64,000 bases of DNA from CAZLKN01 sp964560135 (GTDB lineage: Bacteria; Actinomycetota; JAICYB01). Location: positions 1 through 64,000 of the forward strand of contig CAZLKN010000010.1 in assembly GCA_964560135.1 (NCBI GenBank), written 5' to 3'. How positions within the stretch are numbered: the first letter of the stretch is position 1; the number at the start of each line of letters is the position of its first letter. The translations under genes and the position numbers were made by a program. Below are positions 56,095 to 63,283 of this stretch, one piece after another. Under the pieces are notes generated by a model that saw only the letters and a program-made list of their open reading frames with translations, did not search any database and was not told the DNA's origin.

Positions 56095-56900
56095 CGCGGA
56101 CCGCCCCTGGGGACCGGCCCCGCGGGCTCCCAGCCGTGGGCCCGGACGACCGCCGCAGCCCCGCCGCCGGCGAGCCAGCGCACGAAGGCTTCGGCCTCGG
56201 CGTGCCGGCCCGAGTCCACCGCTGCGGCCTCGTACGCGAACCGGCCATCCGTGCCCGGGTCCAGCAGCGGCCGGAGGCCCGTGCGGTGCTCCATCAACCG
56301 GAAGGTGGCGGCGTCGCTCAGGGCGTAGGCTTCCAGCTCGCCGGCGGCGTACAGCGTCTCCGCCTGTCCAGCCCCCGACGACAGATACCAGGCACCACCG
56401 GGCTCGACCCCCAGACGGTCCCAGAGCGACATCTCGTGGCGATGCGTGCCCGAGTCGTCGCCGCGAGACACGAAGCGCGCCCTGGAATCGTGGATCCGTT
56501 GCAGCCCCTCCGGAAGACCGGACGTCCCGCGGACCCCGGCCGGATCGGAGACCGGGCCGACCAGCAGGTAGCGCAGGAACGCGAACGGCCTCACGTCACT
56601 CACCACGCCGCCGGCACGCAAGCCCTCGAGTTCCTCCGGGTCGTGGGTCAGCAGCACGTCCACCTCGCGCATCCGGGCGAGGGAGAACGCCTCACCCGAA
56701 CCCACCGTCAGGATCTCCACACGGGTTCCGGCGGCTTCCAGGAATCCCAGCGCCAGCTTCTCGGCCAATCCGGTATCCACCACCACGGTTCCCGCGGCGA
56801 CCCGCACCCGCGGGCGAGGATCTTCCGCGCATCCCGAAGACAGCAGCGCCATCGCGCAGAGGCATGCGAGGATGCCTCTGCGATGCGATTCGGTGTGCAC
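56091..56900 (-). CDS. tupA: tungstate-binding lipoprotein
   Basis: A 269-residue substrate-binding lipoprotein (lipobox LSSGC, Cys24). The TupA pattern is visible: GTVVVDTGLAEKL, the VGSGEAFSLARMREVDVLLTHDPE region (shown in part), and RYLLVGPVSDPAGVRG; oxyanion contacts usually come from the first Thr/Ser and SGTHRHE. It captures tungstate (or molybdate) outside the cell for TupBC. The start GTG 56900 is needed for the signal peptide and lies inside the divergent nfo gene, whose ATG is at 56883. Confidence 0.85.
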   Translation of the reverse strand: MHTESHRRGILACLCAMALLSSGCAEDPRPRVRVAAGTVVVDTGLAEKLALGFLEAAGTRVEILTVGSGEAFSLARMREVDVLLTHDPEELEGLRAGGVVSDVRPFAFLRYLLVGPVSDPAGVRGTSGLPEGLQRIHDSRARFVSRGDDSGTHRHEMSLWDRLGVEPGGAWYLSSGAGQAETLYAAGELEAYALSDAATFRLMEHRTGLRPLLDPGTDGRFAYEAAAVDSGRHAEAEAFVRWLAGGGAAAVVRAHGWEPAGPVPRGGPR

Positions 56901-57767
56901 GTCTCCATCTCCCGAGGCCCCGAGAAGACCGCCGGCTTCGCCGTCGAGCGCGGCTGCGAAGCGGTACAGATCTTCTCCTCCAACCCGCGTGGATGGGCGC
57001 TCTCGAAGGCCGGCCCGGCTGAGGACCGGATGCTCCTCGACGCCCTCCGGGCGCAGGATATCGGACCCATCCTGCTTCACACCCCGTACCTGCTGAACAT
57101 CGCGACCGCCGACGAGGAGGTGTTCACGCGCTCGGTGGGGAGTCTCGTCCATGCCGCGGACCGGGCCCGTCGCCTGGAGGGCTACGTGGTGGTCCACGCG
57201 GGACGGGACCGCCGGGACGACCGGGACCGGGCGCTCGAGCGCGCCGCGGCTGCGGTCCTCACCGCCCTGAAGCTCGTGCCTGACGCGCGCATCCTGATCG
57301 AACCGACCGCCGGGGGACGCGGGGCGGTGGCGTGCCGCGCCCACGATCTCGCCGAGCTCCTCGCGGCGATCGGCCATGATCGCGTCGGGGCGTGCCTCGA
57401 CACCTGCCACGCCCACGCCGCGGGCTACGACCTGTCCACAGCCGCCGGAGCCACCGCATGGCTCGACGACGTCGATGCCCAGGTCGGGCTGTCGAGGGTT
57501 CCGGCCCTGCACGCCAACGACTCCCGGGATCCGAGCGGGAGCAACCGCGACCGGCACTGGCACCTCGGTGAAGGAACGATCGGAGAGGCCGGTTTCGCCG
57601 CGATCCTCTCCGACCCCCGCTTGAAGGGCAAGGCCGTCATCTGCGAGACGCCGGGCGACGCCGACGACGACCGCAGAAACCTCGCCCGGGCCCGTGGATT
57701 CGCTCAGACGGAGTCGCGGTCCACTTCCAGCGCCGCCGCCCGCTCCTCGAAGAGCCGCCGGAAATAG
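56883..57767 (+). CDS. nfo: endonuclease IV
   Basis: A 294-residue AP endonuclease that cuts DNA at abasic sites. The TIM-barrel zinc motifs are in order: MRFGVHVSISRG, QIFSSNPRGW, LHTPYLLNIA, VVHAGRD, ILIEPTAGG, GACLDTCHAHAAGYD, PALHANDSRDPSGSNRDRH and ICETPG. The start codon lies within the first codons of divergent tupA (18-base overlap), so its promoter must be inside tupA. The last 25 residues are Ser/Arg-rich and overlap the convergent cNMP-domain gene by 64 bases. Confidence 0.9.
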   Translation: MRFGVHVSISRGPEKTAGFAVERGCEAVQIFSSNPRGWALSKAGPAEDRMLLDALRAQDIGPILLHTPYLLNIATADEEVFTRSVGSLVHAADRARRLEGYVVVHAGRDRRDDRDRALERAAAAVLTALKLVPDARILIEPTAGGRGAVACRAHDLAELLAAIGHDRVGACLDTCHAHAAGYDLSTAAGATAWLDDVDAQVGLSRVPALHANDSRDPSGSNRDRHWHLGEGTIGEAGFAAILSDPRLKGKAVICETPGDADDDRRNLARARGFAQTESRSTSSAAARSSKSRRK

Positions 57768-58150
57768 GCGGCGAGGTCCGGATCCGATTCCAGCAGTGCC
57801 TCGAAGGAACCCCGTGGCACCACCATCAGCTCCGTGCCCTCCAGCGACCTCGCTCCCTTGGAGTGGGTCGTGTTGCGCATGAGCGACAGCTCCCCGAAGT
57901 AGTCGCCGCGGCTGCACACGGTGATCTCGTCCTCGCCGCCGCCATCCGAATCGAAGATGCGGACGGCACCCGACATCACGATGTACAGGGCGTCTCCGGG
58001 TGAGCCCTGCTCGAAGATCAGGCGCCCGGAGGGCCAGTACAGGACCGAGGACGCCCCACAGATCTTCAGCAGCGTGCGGTCGTCGAGGTCCTCGAAGTCG
58101 GGGACGGCTCGAAGCGCCTTCACGAACGAGTGCGTGATCTGACGTGTCAT
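57704..58150 (-). CDS. single cyclic-nucleotide-binding domain protein
   Basis: A 148-residue protein with one cNMP-binding fold. The phosphate cassette is FGELSLMRNTTHSKGARSL, where the usual R-[ST]-A is not clean, so cAMP binding is uncertain. There is no DNA-binding domain and no membrane segment. GGAGGAAGC precedes ATG 58150, and a minus-strand CATAGT lies 19 bases upstream, overlapping the plus-strand TATGCT of the divergent phosphoesterase gene. Confidence 0.8.
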   Translation of the reverse strand: MTRQITHSFVKALRAVPDFEDLDDRTLLKICGASSVLYWPSGRLIFEQGSPGDALYIVMSGAVRIFDSDGGGEDEITVCSRGDYFGELSLMRNTTHSKGARSLEGTELMVVPRGSFEALLESDPDLAAYFRRLFEERAAALEVDRDSV

Positions 58151-58171
58151 GCTTCCTCCGATCTCGCTGAC

Positions 58172-58177
58172 TATGCT
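58172..58177 (+). promoter_or_regulatory. overlapping divergent -10 elements
   Basis: TATGCT (58172-58177, plus strand) and CATAGT (58175-58170, minus strand) share bases. They are the best -10 candidates for the phosphoesterase gene and the cNMP-domain gene, so the two promoters would compete. The -35 regions are weak. Confidence 0.4.
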
Positions 58178-58213
58178 ACGCAAGCCGGCCACCGATCGAA
58201 CAAGGAGGACGCC

Positions 58214-59071
58214 GTGGACCACGCGAAGGCTCCTCTGCGCATCGCGCAGATCAGCGACATCCACTGCGGCGAGATCACATTCGACCCGCGCCTGATGCAG
58301 GCGATCGTGGACCGCATCAACCGGATGGAACCCGACGTGGTCATCGTCGCAGGTGACCTGACCGCCGCAGGCTACGAATGGGAGTTCGAAGAAGCCGCCC
58401 GGTGGCTCGACCGTATCCAGTTCCCGAAGGTCGTGATCCCCGGCAACCACGACGCGCGCAACGTCGGCTACATGCACTTCGAGCATCTGTTCGGTGACCG
58501 GTTCTCCACCTACCGCCGCGCCTTCGAGTCAGAGCGGGCCGAGCGGCTCCGCGCTACCGGCTTCACCGTGGTGGCCGTGGACTCATCCGAGCCCGACCTC
58601 AACGAAGGGCAGATCGGGCGCGAACGCTATCCGTGGGTCCGCGAGCAGTTCACCGAACCCGACGACATCCGGATCTTCGCCATCCACCACCACGTCGTGG
58701 CCGTCCCGGGCACCGGGCGTGAGCGAAACACGATCAACGACGCCGGGGACCTCCTGGCCGAGCTCACGCAGCTCGAGATCGACATCGTGCTCTCCGGCCA
58801 CAAGCACGTCCCGTTCTTCTGGGGGCTCAACGGGATCCTCCTGTGCAGCTCCGGAACGCCCACGACGAAGCGGCTGCGGGGTCTGACGCCGTCGTCGTGG
58901 AACGAGCTCGAGGTCGACGCGTCCTCCATCAAGGTCTACATCCACTACTCCGACGGCCGCCGGGAACTGTCGGTGATCCGCACGCGCACGACACGTTCGC
59001 TCATCCGGGAGGCCTTCTACCTGACCGACGAGTTCCTCAGTTCCAACCGTCTCCTGGAGATGGCCCGCTGA
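58214..59071 (+). CDS. metallophosphoesterase (Icc/3',5'-cNMP phosphodiesterase type)
   Basis: A 285-residue calcineurin-like phosphoesterase. All di-metal motifs are present: ISDIHCGE, AGDLTAAGY, PGNHDAR, IHHHVVAVPG and SGHKHVPF. It resembles cAMP phosphodiesterases of the CpdA/Rv0805 group, which makes sense opposite a cNMP-binding protein gene, though activity on other phosphoesters is equally possible. GTG 58214 follows AAGGAGG; a longer frame upstream is unsupported. Confidence 0.87.
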   Translation: MDHAKAPLRIAQISDIHCGEITFDPRLMQAIVDRINRMEPDVVIVAGDLTAAGYEWEFEEAARWLDRIQFPKVVIPGNHDARNVGYMHFEHLFGDRFSTYRRAFESERAERLRATGFTVVAVDSSEPDLNEGQIGRERYPWVREQFTEPDDIRIFAIHHHVVAVPGTGRERNTINDAGDLLAELTQLEIDIVLSGHKHVPFFWGLNGILLCSSGTPTTKRLRGLTPSSWNELEVDASSIKVYIHYSDGRRELSVIRTRTTRSLIREAFYLTDEFLSSNRLLEMAR

Positions 59072-59082
59072 CCAGCTCGTCC

Positions 59083-59111
59083 TTGACGCGTCCGGAGGTC
59101 CACCGTAGGCT
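59083..59111 (+). promoter_or_regulatory. promoter of the DAHP synthase attenuator
   Basis: TTGACG (59083-59088) and TAGGCT (59106-59111) are separated by exactly 17 bases. The predicted start at 59117-59120 leaves at most four bases before the leader-peptide ATG, so the leader peptide is translated from a nearly leaderless RNA. Confidence 0.75.
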
Positions 59112-59120
59112 CTAGCAACG

Positions 59121-59201
59121 ATGGCGACGCGTAGCGGCTGGTTCTGCGTTTTCTATGGCGCCGGACGGCGCCCGGCCGGCACGCGGCTCCAACGGACCTA
59201 G
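59121..59201 (+). CDS. aromatic-amino-acid leader peptide, 26 residues
   Basis: ATG 59121 to TAG 59199-59201 encodes 26 residues, starting MATRSGWFCVFYGAG. Trp, Phe, Phe and Tyr codons fall within six positions (59139-59156), so ribosomes would pause here when any aromatic amino acid is scarce. The stall site lies directly before RNA segment 1 of the attenuator (59157-59162). The peptide is expected to have no function of its own. Confidence 0.8.
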   Translation: MATRSGWFCVFYGAGRRPAGTRLQRT

Positions 59202-59251
59202 AACAGGACAAGCGGAGCAGCAACCGAAGCCCCGGGCGCCAGGCCCGGGGC
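59157..59251 (+). promoter_or_regulatory. attenuator with alternative helices upstream of DAHP synthase
   Basis: Segment 1 GGCGCC (59157-59162) pairs with segment 2 GGCGCC (59167-59172). Segment 2, extended to GGCGCCCGG (59167-59175), is also perfectly complementary to segment 3 CCGGGCGCC (59232-59240). Segment 3 in turn lies in the left arm of the terminator (59229-59237 with 59243-59251). A ribosome stalled on the aromatic codons would cover segment 1, free segment 2 to pair with 3 and prevent termination. Confidence 0.75.
59229..59251 (+). terminator. attenuator terminator hairpin
   Basis: GCCCCGGGC/GCCCGGGGC forms a perfect 9-bp stem with a 5-base loop; flanking AA/TT can extend it past one bulged C. 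It is followed by CCTTGTCGTTGTG, a modest U-containing tail typical of high-GC organisms. It lies 48 bases before the DAHP synthase start. Confidence 0.75.
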
Positions 59252-59299
59252 CTTGTCGTTGTGGGGGCCGAACCGATGGCGAAGAGAGGTGACATCGAG

Positions 59300-60355
59300 A
59301 TGGTCGTGGTGATGGACGTCAAAGCGACGGAATCCGACATCGAGCGGGTGGTCAATGAGGTCGAGGCGGTCGGGGGGCAGGCCTTCGTGTCCGCCGGGAA
59401 GCTCCGTACCGTGATCGGGCTGGTCGGCGACACCGAGCGGTTCATGGAGCTGCCCCTGGCCACGCTCCCGCACGTGGAGCAGGTGATTCGCGTCGGACGT
59501 CCCTACAAGCTCGTGGCCCGGGAGATGCACCCTCAGCCCACCGTGGTCGACGTCGGAGGTGTGCCGATCGGCGAGGGGACCTTCACGATCATCGCCGGAC
59601 CGTGTGCGATCGAGACGTCCGACCAGGCCCGCGAGGCGGCGCAGATGGCCAAGGACATGGGGGCCCAGATCCTGCGCGGGGACGCCTACAAGCACCGCAC
59701 CTCCCCGTACTCCTTCCAGGGCCTGGCCAAACGCGGCCTGGAGATCCTCAAAGCCACCTCCGAGGCCTGCAACATGCCGTCGATCACCGAGGTGCTCGAG
59801 CCGGCCGACGTCGAGATCGTCGCCGCCCACACCGACATCCTTCGCGTCGGAACCCGGAACATGATGAACTTCCCGCTGCTCCGGGAAGCCGGCCGGTCGG
59901 GAAAGCCGGTCATGATCAAGCGTGGCATGGCGGCGACGATCGAGGAGTGGCTGATGGCCGCCGAGTACGTCGCCCGCGAAGGCAACTCGGACATCATCCT
60001 GTGCGAGCGCGGCATCCGCACCTACGAAACCTCCTACCGGAACACACTCGACGTGTCTGCCGTTCCCGTGGTGAAGGGCCTCACGCATCTCCCGGTGATC
60101 GTGGACCCGTCGCACTCCGGTGGACGCCGGGAGCTGGTGGCTCCCCTGGCCCGCGCGGCCGTTGCCGCGGGAGCCGACGCGGTGATGATCGACGTGCACC
60201 CGAACCCGCGTGCGGCGCTGTGCGACGGGCCGCAGGCCCTGACGCGTGACGACATCGCCGACCTCGGCCAGCAGCTCAACGCGATCGCGGTGGCAGTGGG
60301 CAAGACGCCCGCTCCGTCGGCACCGGCCAAGGATTCCGCCCAGGCGGCCGGATAG
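59300..60355 (+). CDS. aroF: 3-deoxy-7-phosphoheptulonate (DAHP) synthase, type I beta
   Basis: A 351-residue enzyme that joins phosphoenolpyruvate and erythrose 4-phosphate, the first step of the shikimate pathway. The first 70 residues are the ferredoxin-like regulatory domain of the type I-beta group (VVMDVKATESDIERVVNEVE). The barrel follows, with IIAGPCAIETSDQ, LRGDAYKHRTSPYSFQG, MIKRGMAATIEEW, CERGIRTYETSYRNTLDV and VIVDPSHSGGRRE. The last 20 residues are Ala/Pro-rich. ATG 59300 is preceded by GAGAGGTGA. Expression is probably set by the upstream attenuator. Confidence 0.93.
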   Translation: MVVVMDVKATESDIERVVNEVEAVGGQAFVSAGKLRTVIGLVGDTERFMELPLATLPHVEQVIRVGRPYKLVAREMHPQPTVVDVGGVPIGEGTFTIIAGPCAIETSDQAREAAQMAKDMGAQILRGDAYKHRTSPYSFQGLAKRGLEILKATSEACNMPSITEVLEPADVEIVAAHTDILRVGTRNMMNFPLLREAGRSGKPVMIKRGMAATIEEWLMAAEYVAREGNSDIILCERGIRTYETSYRNTLDVSAVPVVKGLTHLPVIVDPSHSGGRRELVAPLARAAVAAGADAVMIDVHPNPRAALCDGPQALTRDDIADLGQQLNAIAVAVGKTPAPSAPAKDSAQAAG

Positions 60356-60366
60356 ACCTGCGGGGT

Positions 60367-61419
60367 TCAGGCTTCGAGGTCGCCCACGACGCGGCGGAAC
60401 GCGGACACCGCACGTTCGATCCCGCTGCGGTCCACGTCGCGGTGCGTGACGAACCGGACCATGCCCGGAGCGATGAGCCCGGCCAGCACACCCTCTCGCT
60501 GCAGCCCCTGAAGCACCGCGGCGTCGTCGACGCCGAATGCGGCGGCATCGAAGAGCACCATGTTGGTCTGCACCCGGTCGACCGGAACGGCATCCCCGGC
60601 CACCTCGGCCAGCCCCTCGGCGAGGCGGCCGGCGTTCTCGTGGTCCTCCGCGAGGCGGTCCACCATCGACTCGAGCGCGACGATGCCGGCGGCAGCGAGG
60701 ATCCCGGCCTGGCGCATCGCACCACCGAGGATCCGGCGCACGACCCATGCCCGTTCGATCGTCTCCCGGCTGCCGCACACGAGCGACCCGACCGGAGCAC
60801 AGAGACCCTTGTACAGGGAGATGGTGACCACGTCGGCCCCCGCCGCGTACTGGGACGGCTCCACGCCGGAGGCCACACAGGCGTTGAACAGCCTCGCGCC
60901 GTCGCAGAACACCGGGATGCCGGCTTCCCGCGCGACCGCCACCACGGCCTCGACCTCCGGCAGCGGCCAGAGGGTCCCCCCGGCCGCGTTGTGGGTGTTC
61001 TCGATCGACACGAGGACGGTGTCGGGCTGGAAGACGTCCGGGGGCCGGACCGCGGCACGCACGAGTTGCGGATCGAGCACGCCCGACCGGCCGGGCAGTC
61101 CGCGGAGTTGCACCTGGGACAGCATCGCGGTGGCCCCCGACTCGTGGTGGATGAGATGGCAGTCGGCGTCGCATACCACCTCCCCGCCCGGCCGCGTCAG
61201 CACCTTCACGGCGATCTGGTTGGCCATCGTTCCCGACGGCACGAAGAGCGCGGCCTCGTACCCGAGGCGTTCCGCCGCCAGGTTCTGGAGGCGGTTGACC
61301 GTCGGGTCTTCCCGGTAGCAATCGTCGCCGACCTCGGCTGCGGCCATCGCGCGACGCATCTCGTCCGTCGGCGTGGTGACGGTATCGGAGCGGAGGTCGA
61401 CGTAGCCGTCAGCGCTCAT
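60367..61419 (-). CDS. L-threonine aldolase family PLP enzyme
   Basis: A 350-residue fold-type I PLP enzyme that cleaves threonine or allo-threonine to glycine and acetaldehyde. The PLP lysine is K204 in SLYKGLCAPVGS; SDTVTTPT near the N-terminus, the PLP-stacking His in the DADCHLIHHE region and the cofactor-binding Asp of CDGARLFNA are conserved. ATG 61419 overlaps the end of the membrane-protein gene by 11 bases. It is the last gene of the pfk-membrane protein-aldolase set. Confidence 0.87.
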   Translation of the reverse strand: MSADGYVDLRSDTVTTPTDEMRRAMAAAEVGDDCYREDPTVNRLQNLAAERLGYEAALFVPSGTMANQIAVKVLTRPGGEVVCDADCHLIHHESGATAMLSQVQLRGLPGRSGVLDPQLVRAAVRPPDVFQPDTVLVSIENTHNAAGGTLWPLPEVEAVVAVAREAGIPVFCDGARLFNACVASGVEPSQYAAGADVVTISLYKGLCAPVGSLVCGSRETIERAWVVRRILGGAMRQAGILAAAGIVALESMVDRLAEDHENAGRLAEGLAEVAGDAVPVDRVQTNMVLFDAAAFGVDDAAVLQGLQREGVLAGLIAPGMVRFVTHRDVDRSGIERAVSAFRRVVGDLEA

Positions 61420-61783
61420 GGGGAAGCGTGAATACGGGACGGGTGAAGGCCCAGGCCAGGCCGACATTGATCATCAACGCGACGGCCGGACCCACCGGCG
61501 AGCCGCGGCCGTCCAGCATCACCGCCAGCAGCGCCAGGGTGGCCAGTCCGGCGTTGGTCAGCGCGAACAGCAGCGCGAGCACCCGGGCCCAGCCTTTGTA
61601 GAAGCGCAGTCCCACGGTGATGGTCCCCGTCACGCTGGCGTACAGCAGCGCGCCGGTACGTACCTGCTGCTCGGTGAGTCCCCGCACGAAGAGCACGAGT
61701 GGGTAGACGGTGATGAGTGCGAACACCACCGCCGCGGCACGGTAGGCGATCCGCATCCGTCGGTCGCGCTGCTCGTCGGCCAC
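61409..61783 (-). CDS. small integral membrane protein
   Basis: A 124-residue protein with about four membrane helices (from residue 12: YRAAAVVFALITVYPLVLFV; then GALLYASVTGTITVGLRF, VLALLFALTNAGLATLALLAVM and ALMINVGLAWAF). A short charged N-terminus precedes them. GTG 61783 lies five bases after the pfk stop, so the two are co-transcribed. No family was recognised. Confidence 0.65.
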   Translation of the reverse strand: MADEQRDRRMRIAYRAAAVVFALITVYPLVLFVRGLTEQQVRTGALLYASVTGTITVGLRFYKGWARVLALLFALTNAGLATLALLAVMLDGRGSPVGPAVALMINVGLAWAFTRPVFTLPHER

Positions 61784-61788
61784 GACGG

Positions 61789-62817
61789 CTATCCGAAGAA
61801 CACTTCTGCAACGGCATAGATCTCGGGGTCGAGTGTCTTGAGCTCCGCGGTCGCCTCCCCGATCGGGACGGTGGAGATCCGCTGGCCTTGCAGCGCGACC
61901 ATCACGCCGAATTCCTGCCGGTGAACGGCGTCGATCGCCGCCACGCCGAAGCGGGTGGCCAGCACGCGATCGAACGCCGTGGGCGTCCCGCCGCGCTGAA
62001 CATGTCCGAGGATCGTGACCCGTGTCTCGTAGTTCGTGCGACGCTCGAGCTCCTCGGCGATGGCGTTCGCGATGCCCCCGAGCAGGACGTGGCCGAACTG
62101 ATCGACCCCACCCTGTTTGGTGACCAGCGTCCCCTCCACCGGGACTGCGCCCTCCGCCACGACCACGATCGAGAAGGTACGGCCTCGTGCCGTCCGCATC
62201 TGGATGTGCTGCGCGACCTGGCTGATGTCGAAAGGACGTTCGGGGACGAGGATGACGTCGGCCCCGCCGGCGATCCCGGCGTAGGTCGCGATCCAACCGG
62301 CGTGGCGTCCCATGAGCTCGACGACCATGACCCGATGGTGGGACTCCGCGGTGGTGTGGAGCCGATCGATGGCTTCCGTCGCGACCTGCACGGCCGTGTC
62401 GAAGCCGAACGTGTAGTCGGTCCCCGAGAGGTCGTTGTCGATGGTCTTGGGCACCCCGACGACGTCCACGCCCTCTGCGGCGAGCTGGGCAGCTACACCC
62501 AGGGTGTCCTCACCCCCGATCGGGATAAGGGCGTCGATCTTGTGCGCACGGAGGTTGTCCAGGACGAGCTGGGATCCGCCCTCCGCCTTGAAGGGGTTCG
62601 TCCGCGACGTACCGAGGATCGTGCCGCCCGTGTGCAGGATCCCCCGCGTCGAATCGATCGTGAGATCCACGGCGTCGGAGTCCATGGGGCCCCGCCAGCC
62701 GTCACGGAACCCGATCAGGGCGTCGCCGTACACGTCGATCCCCTTGCGCACGATCGCGCGGATGACCGCGTTCAGGCCCGGGGCGTCGCCGCCGCCCGTG
62801 AGCACACCAACTCGCAT
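61789..62817 (-). CDS. pfp: 6-phosphofructokinase, PPi-dependent type by key residues
   Basis: A 342-residue phosphofructokinase of the actinobacterial group III. Asp104 in GGEDTLG and Lys124 in PKTIDND are the residues that mark pyrophosphate use; ATP-dependent relatives have Gly104 (GGEGTL). Substrate motifs TIDNDLSGTD, MGRHAGW and LGHVQRGGTPTAFDR are intact. The reaction (fructose 6-phosphate with fructose 1,6-bisphosphate) would be reversible and near equilibrium. It heads a leftward three-gene unit. Confidence 0.88.
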   Translation of the reverse strand: MRVGVLTGGGDAPGLNAVIRAIVRKGIDVYGDALIGFRDGWRGPMDSDAVDLTIDSTRGILHTGGTILGTSRTNPFKAEGGSQLVLDNLRAHKIDALIPIGGEDTLGVAAQLAAEGVDVVGVPKTIDNDLSGTDYTFGFDTAVQVATEAIDRLHTTAESHHRVMVVELMGRHAGWIATYAGIAGGADVILVPERPFDISQVAQHIQMRTARGRTFSIVVVAEGAVPVEGTLVTKQGGVDQFGHVLLGGIANAIAEELERRTNYETRVTILGHVQRGGTPTAFDRVLATRFGVAAIDAVHRQEFGVMVALQGQRISTVPIGEATAELKTLDPEIYAVAEVFFG

Positions 62818-62903
62818 CCTTCACCCCCTTCGTCCGGCGCTCACCCTAATACAGCCTCCGGCGTCTCCGCGTGACCGCCGGTGCGTGTGATACCCATGGA
62901 CGC

Positions 62904-63233
62904 ATGGACGAGCGCGCCACCGATCACGCCCCCGAGGATCTGGTCCGCCTGTTCCTGCGCGGGCAGAACCTCGAGCAGGTGGAGCGCTACGACGAGGCGA
63001 TCGAGCTCTACGAGGTGGCCGTGGCGGGCGGGTTCGACGCCATCGGGCCGTACGACCGCCTGATCGTCTTGTACCAGGGACGCGATGCTCACACCGAGGT
63101 CGTCCGGATCGCCGAGGCGGCCCTCGACAACGTCCGGACCCACCAGGAGAAGCGCCTCTGGTATCGCGGCATCAAGGAGGGGGCCGAGCAGGTGCTCAGC
63201 TCCCGTCCCGATGCCGTCGGACCCGAGTTCTGA
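62904..63233 (+). CDS. small TPR-like protein
   Basis: A 109-residue all-helical protein with features of tetratricopeptide repeats: LFLRGQNLEQVERYDEAIELYEVAVAGG (given in part), then AIGPYDRLIVLYQ and VVRIAEAALDN. It probably mediates protein contacts. ATG 62904 is the second ATG of a close pair; no good ribosome-binding site decides. It is divergent from the PFK gene. Confidence 0.6.
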   Translation: MDERATDHAPEDLVRLFLRGQNLEQVERYDEAIELYEVAVAGGFDAIGPYDRLIVLYQGRDAHTEVVRIAEAALDNVRTHQEKRLWYRGIKEGAEQVLSSRPDAVGPEF

Positions 63234-63283
63234 ACCGCCGCGCGGTGGCCTGGGCGCGCCGGATCGGACCCGAGATCGGGCTT

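Noticed and set aside
56136..57767. 543-codon plus-strand frame as a long nfo
   Set aside because: The part before 56883 is the complement of tupA and has no homology to endonuclease IV; the conserved N-terminus MRFGVHVSISRG begins at 56883.
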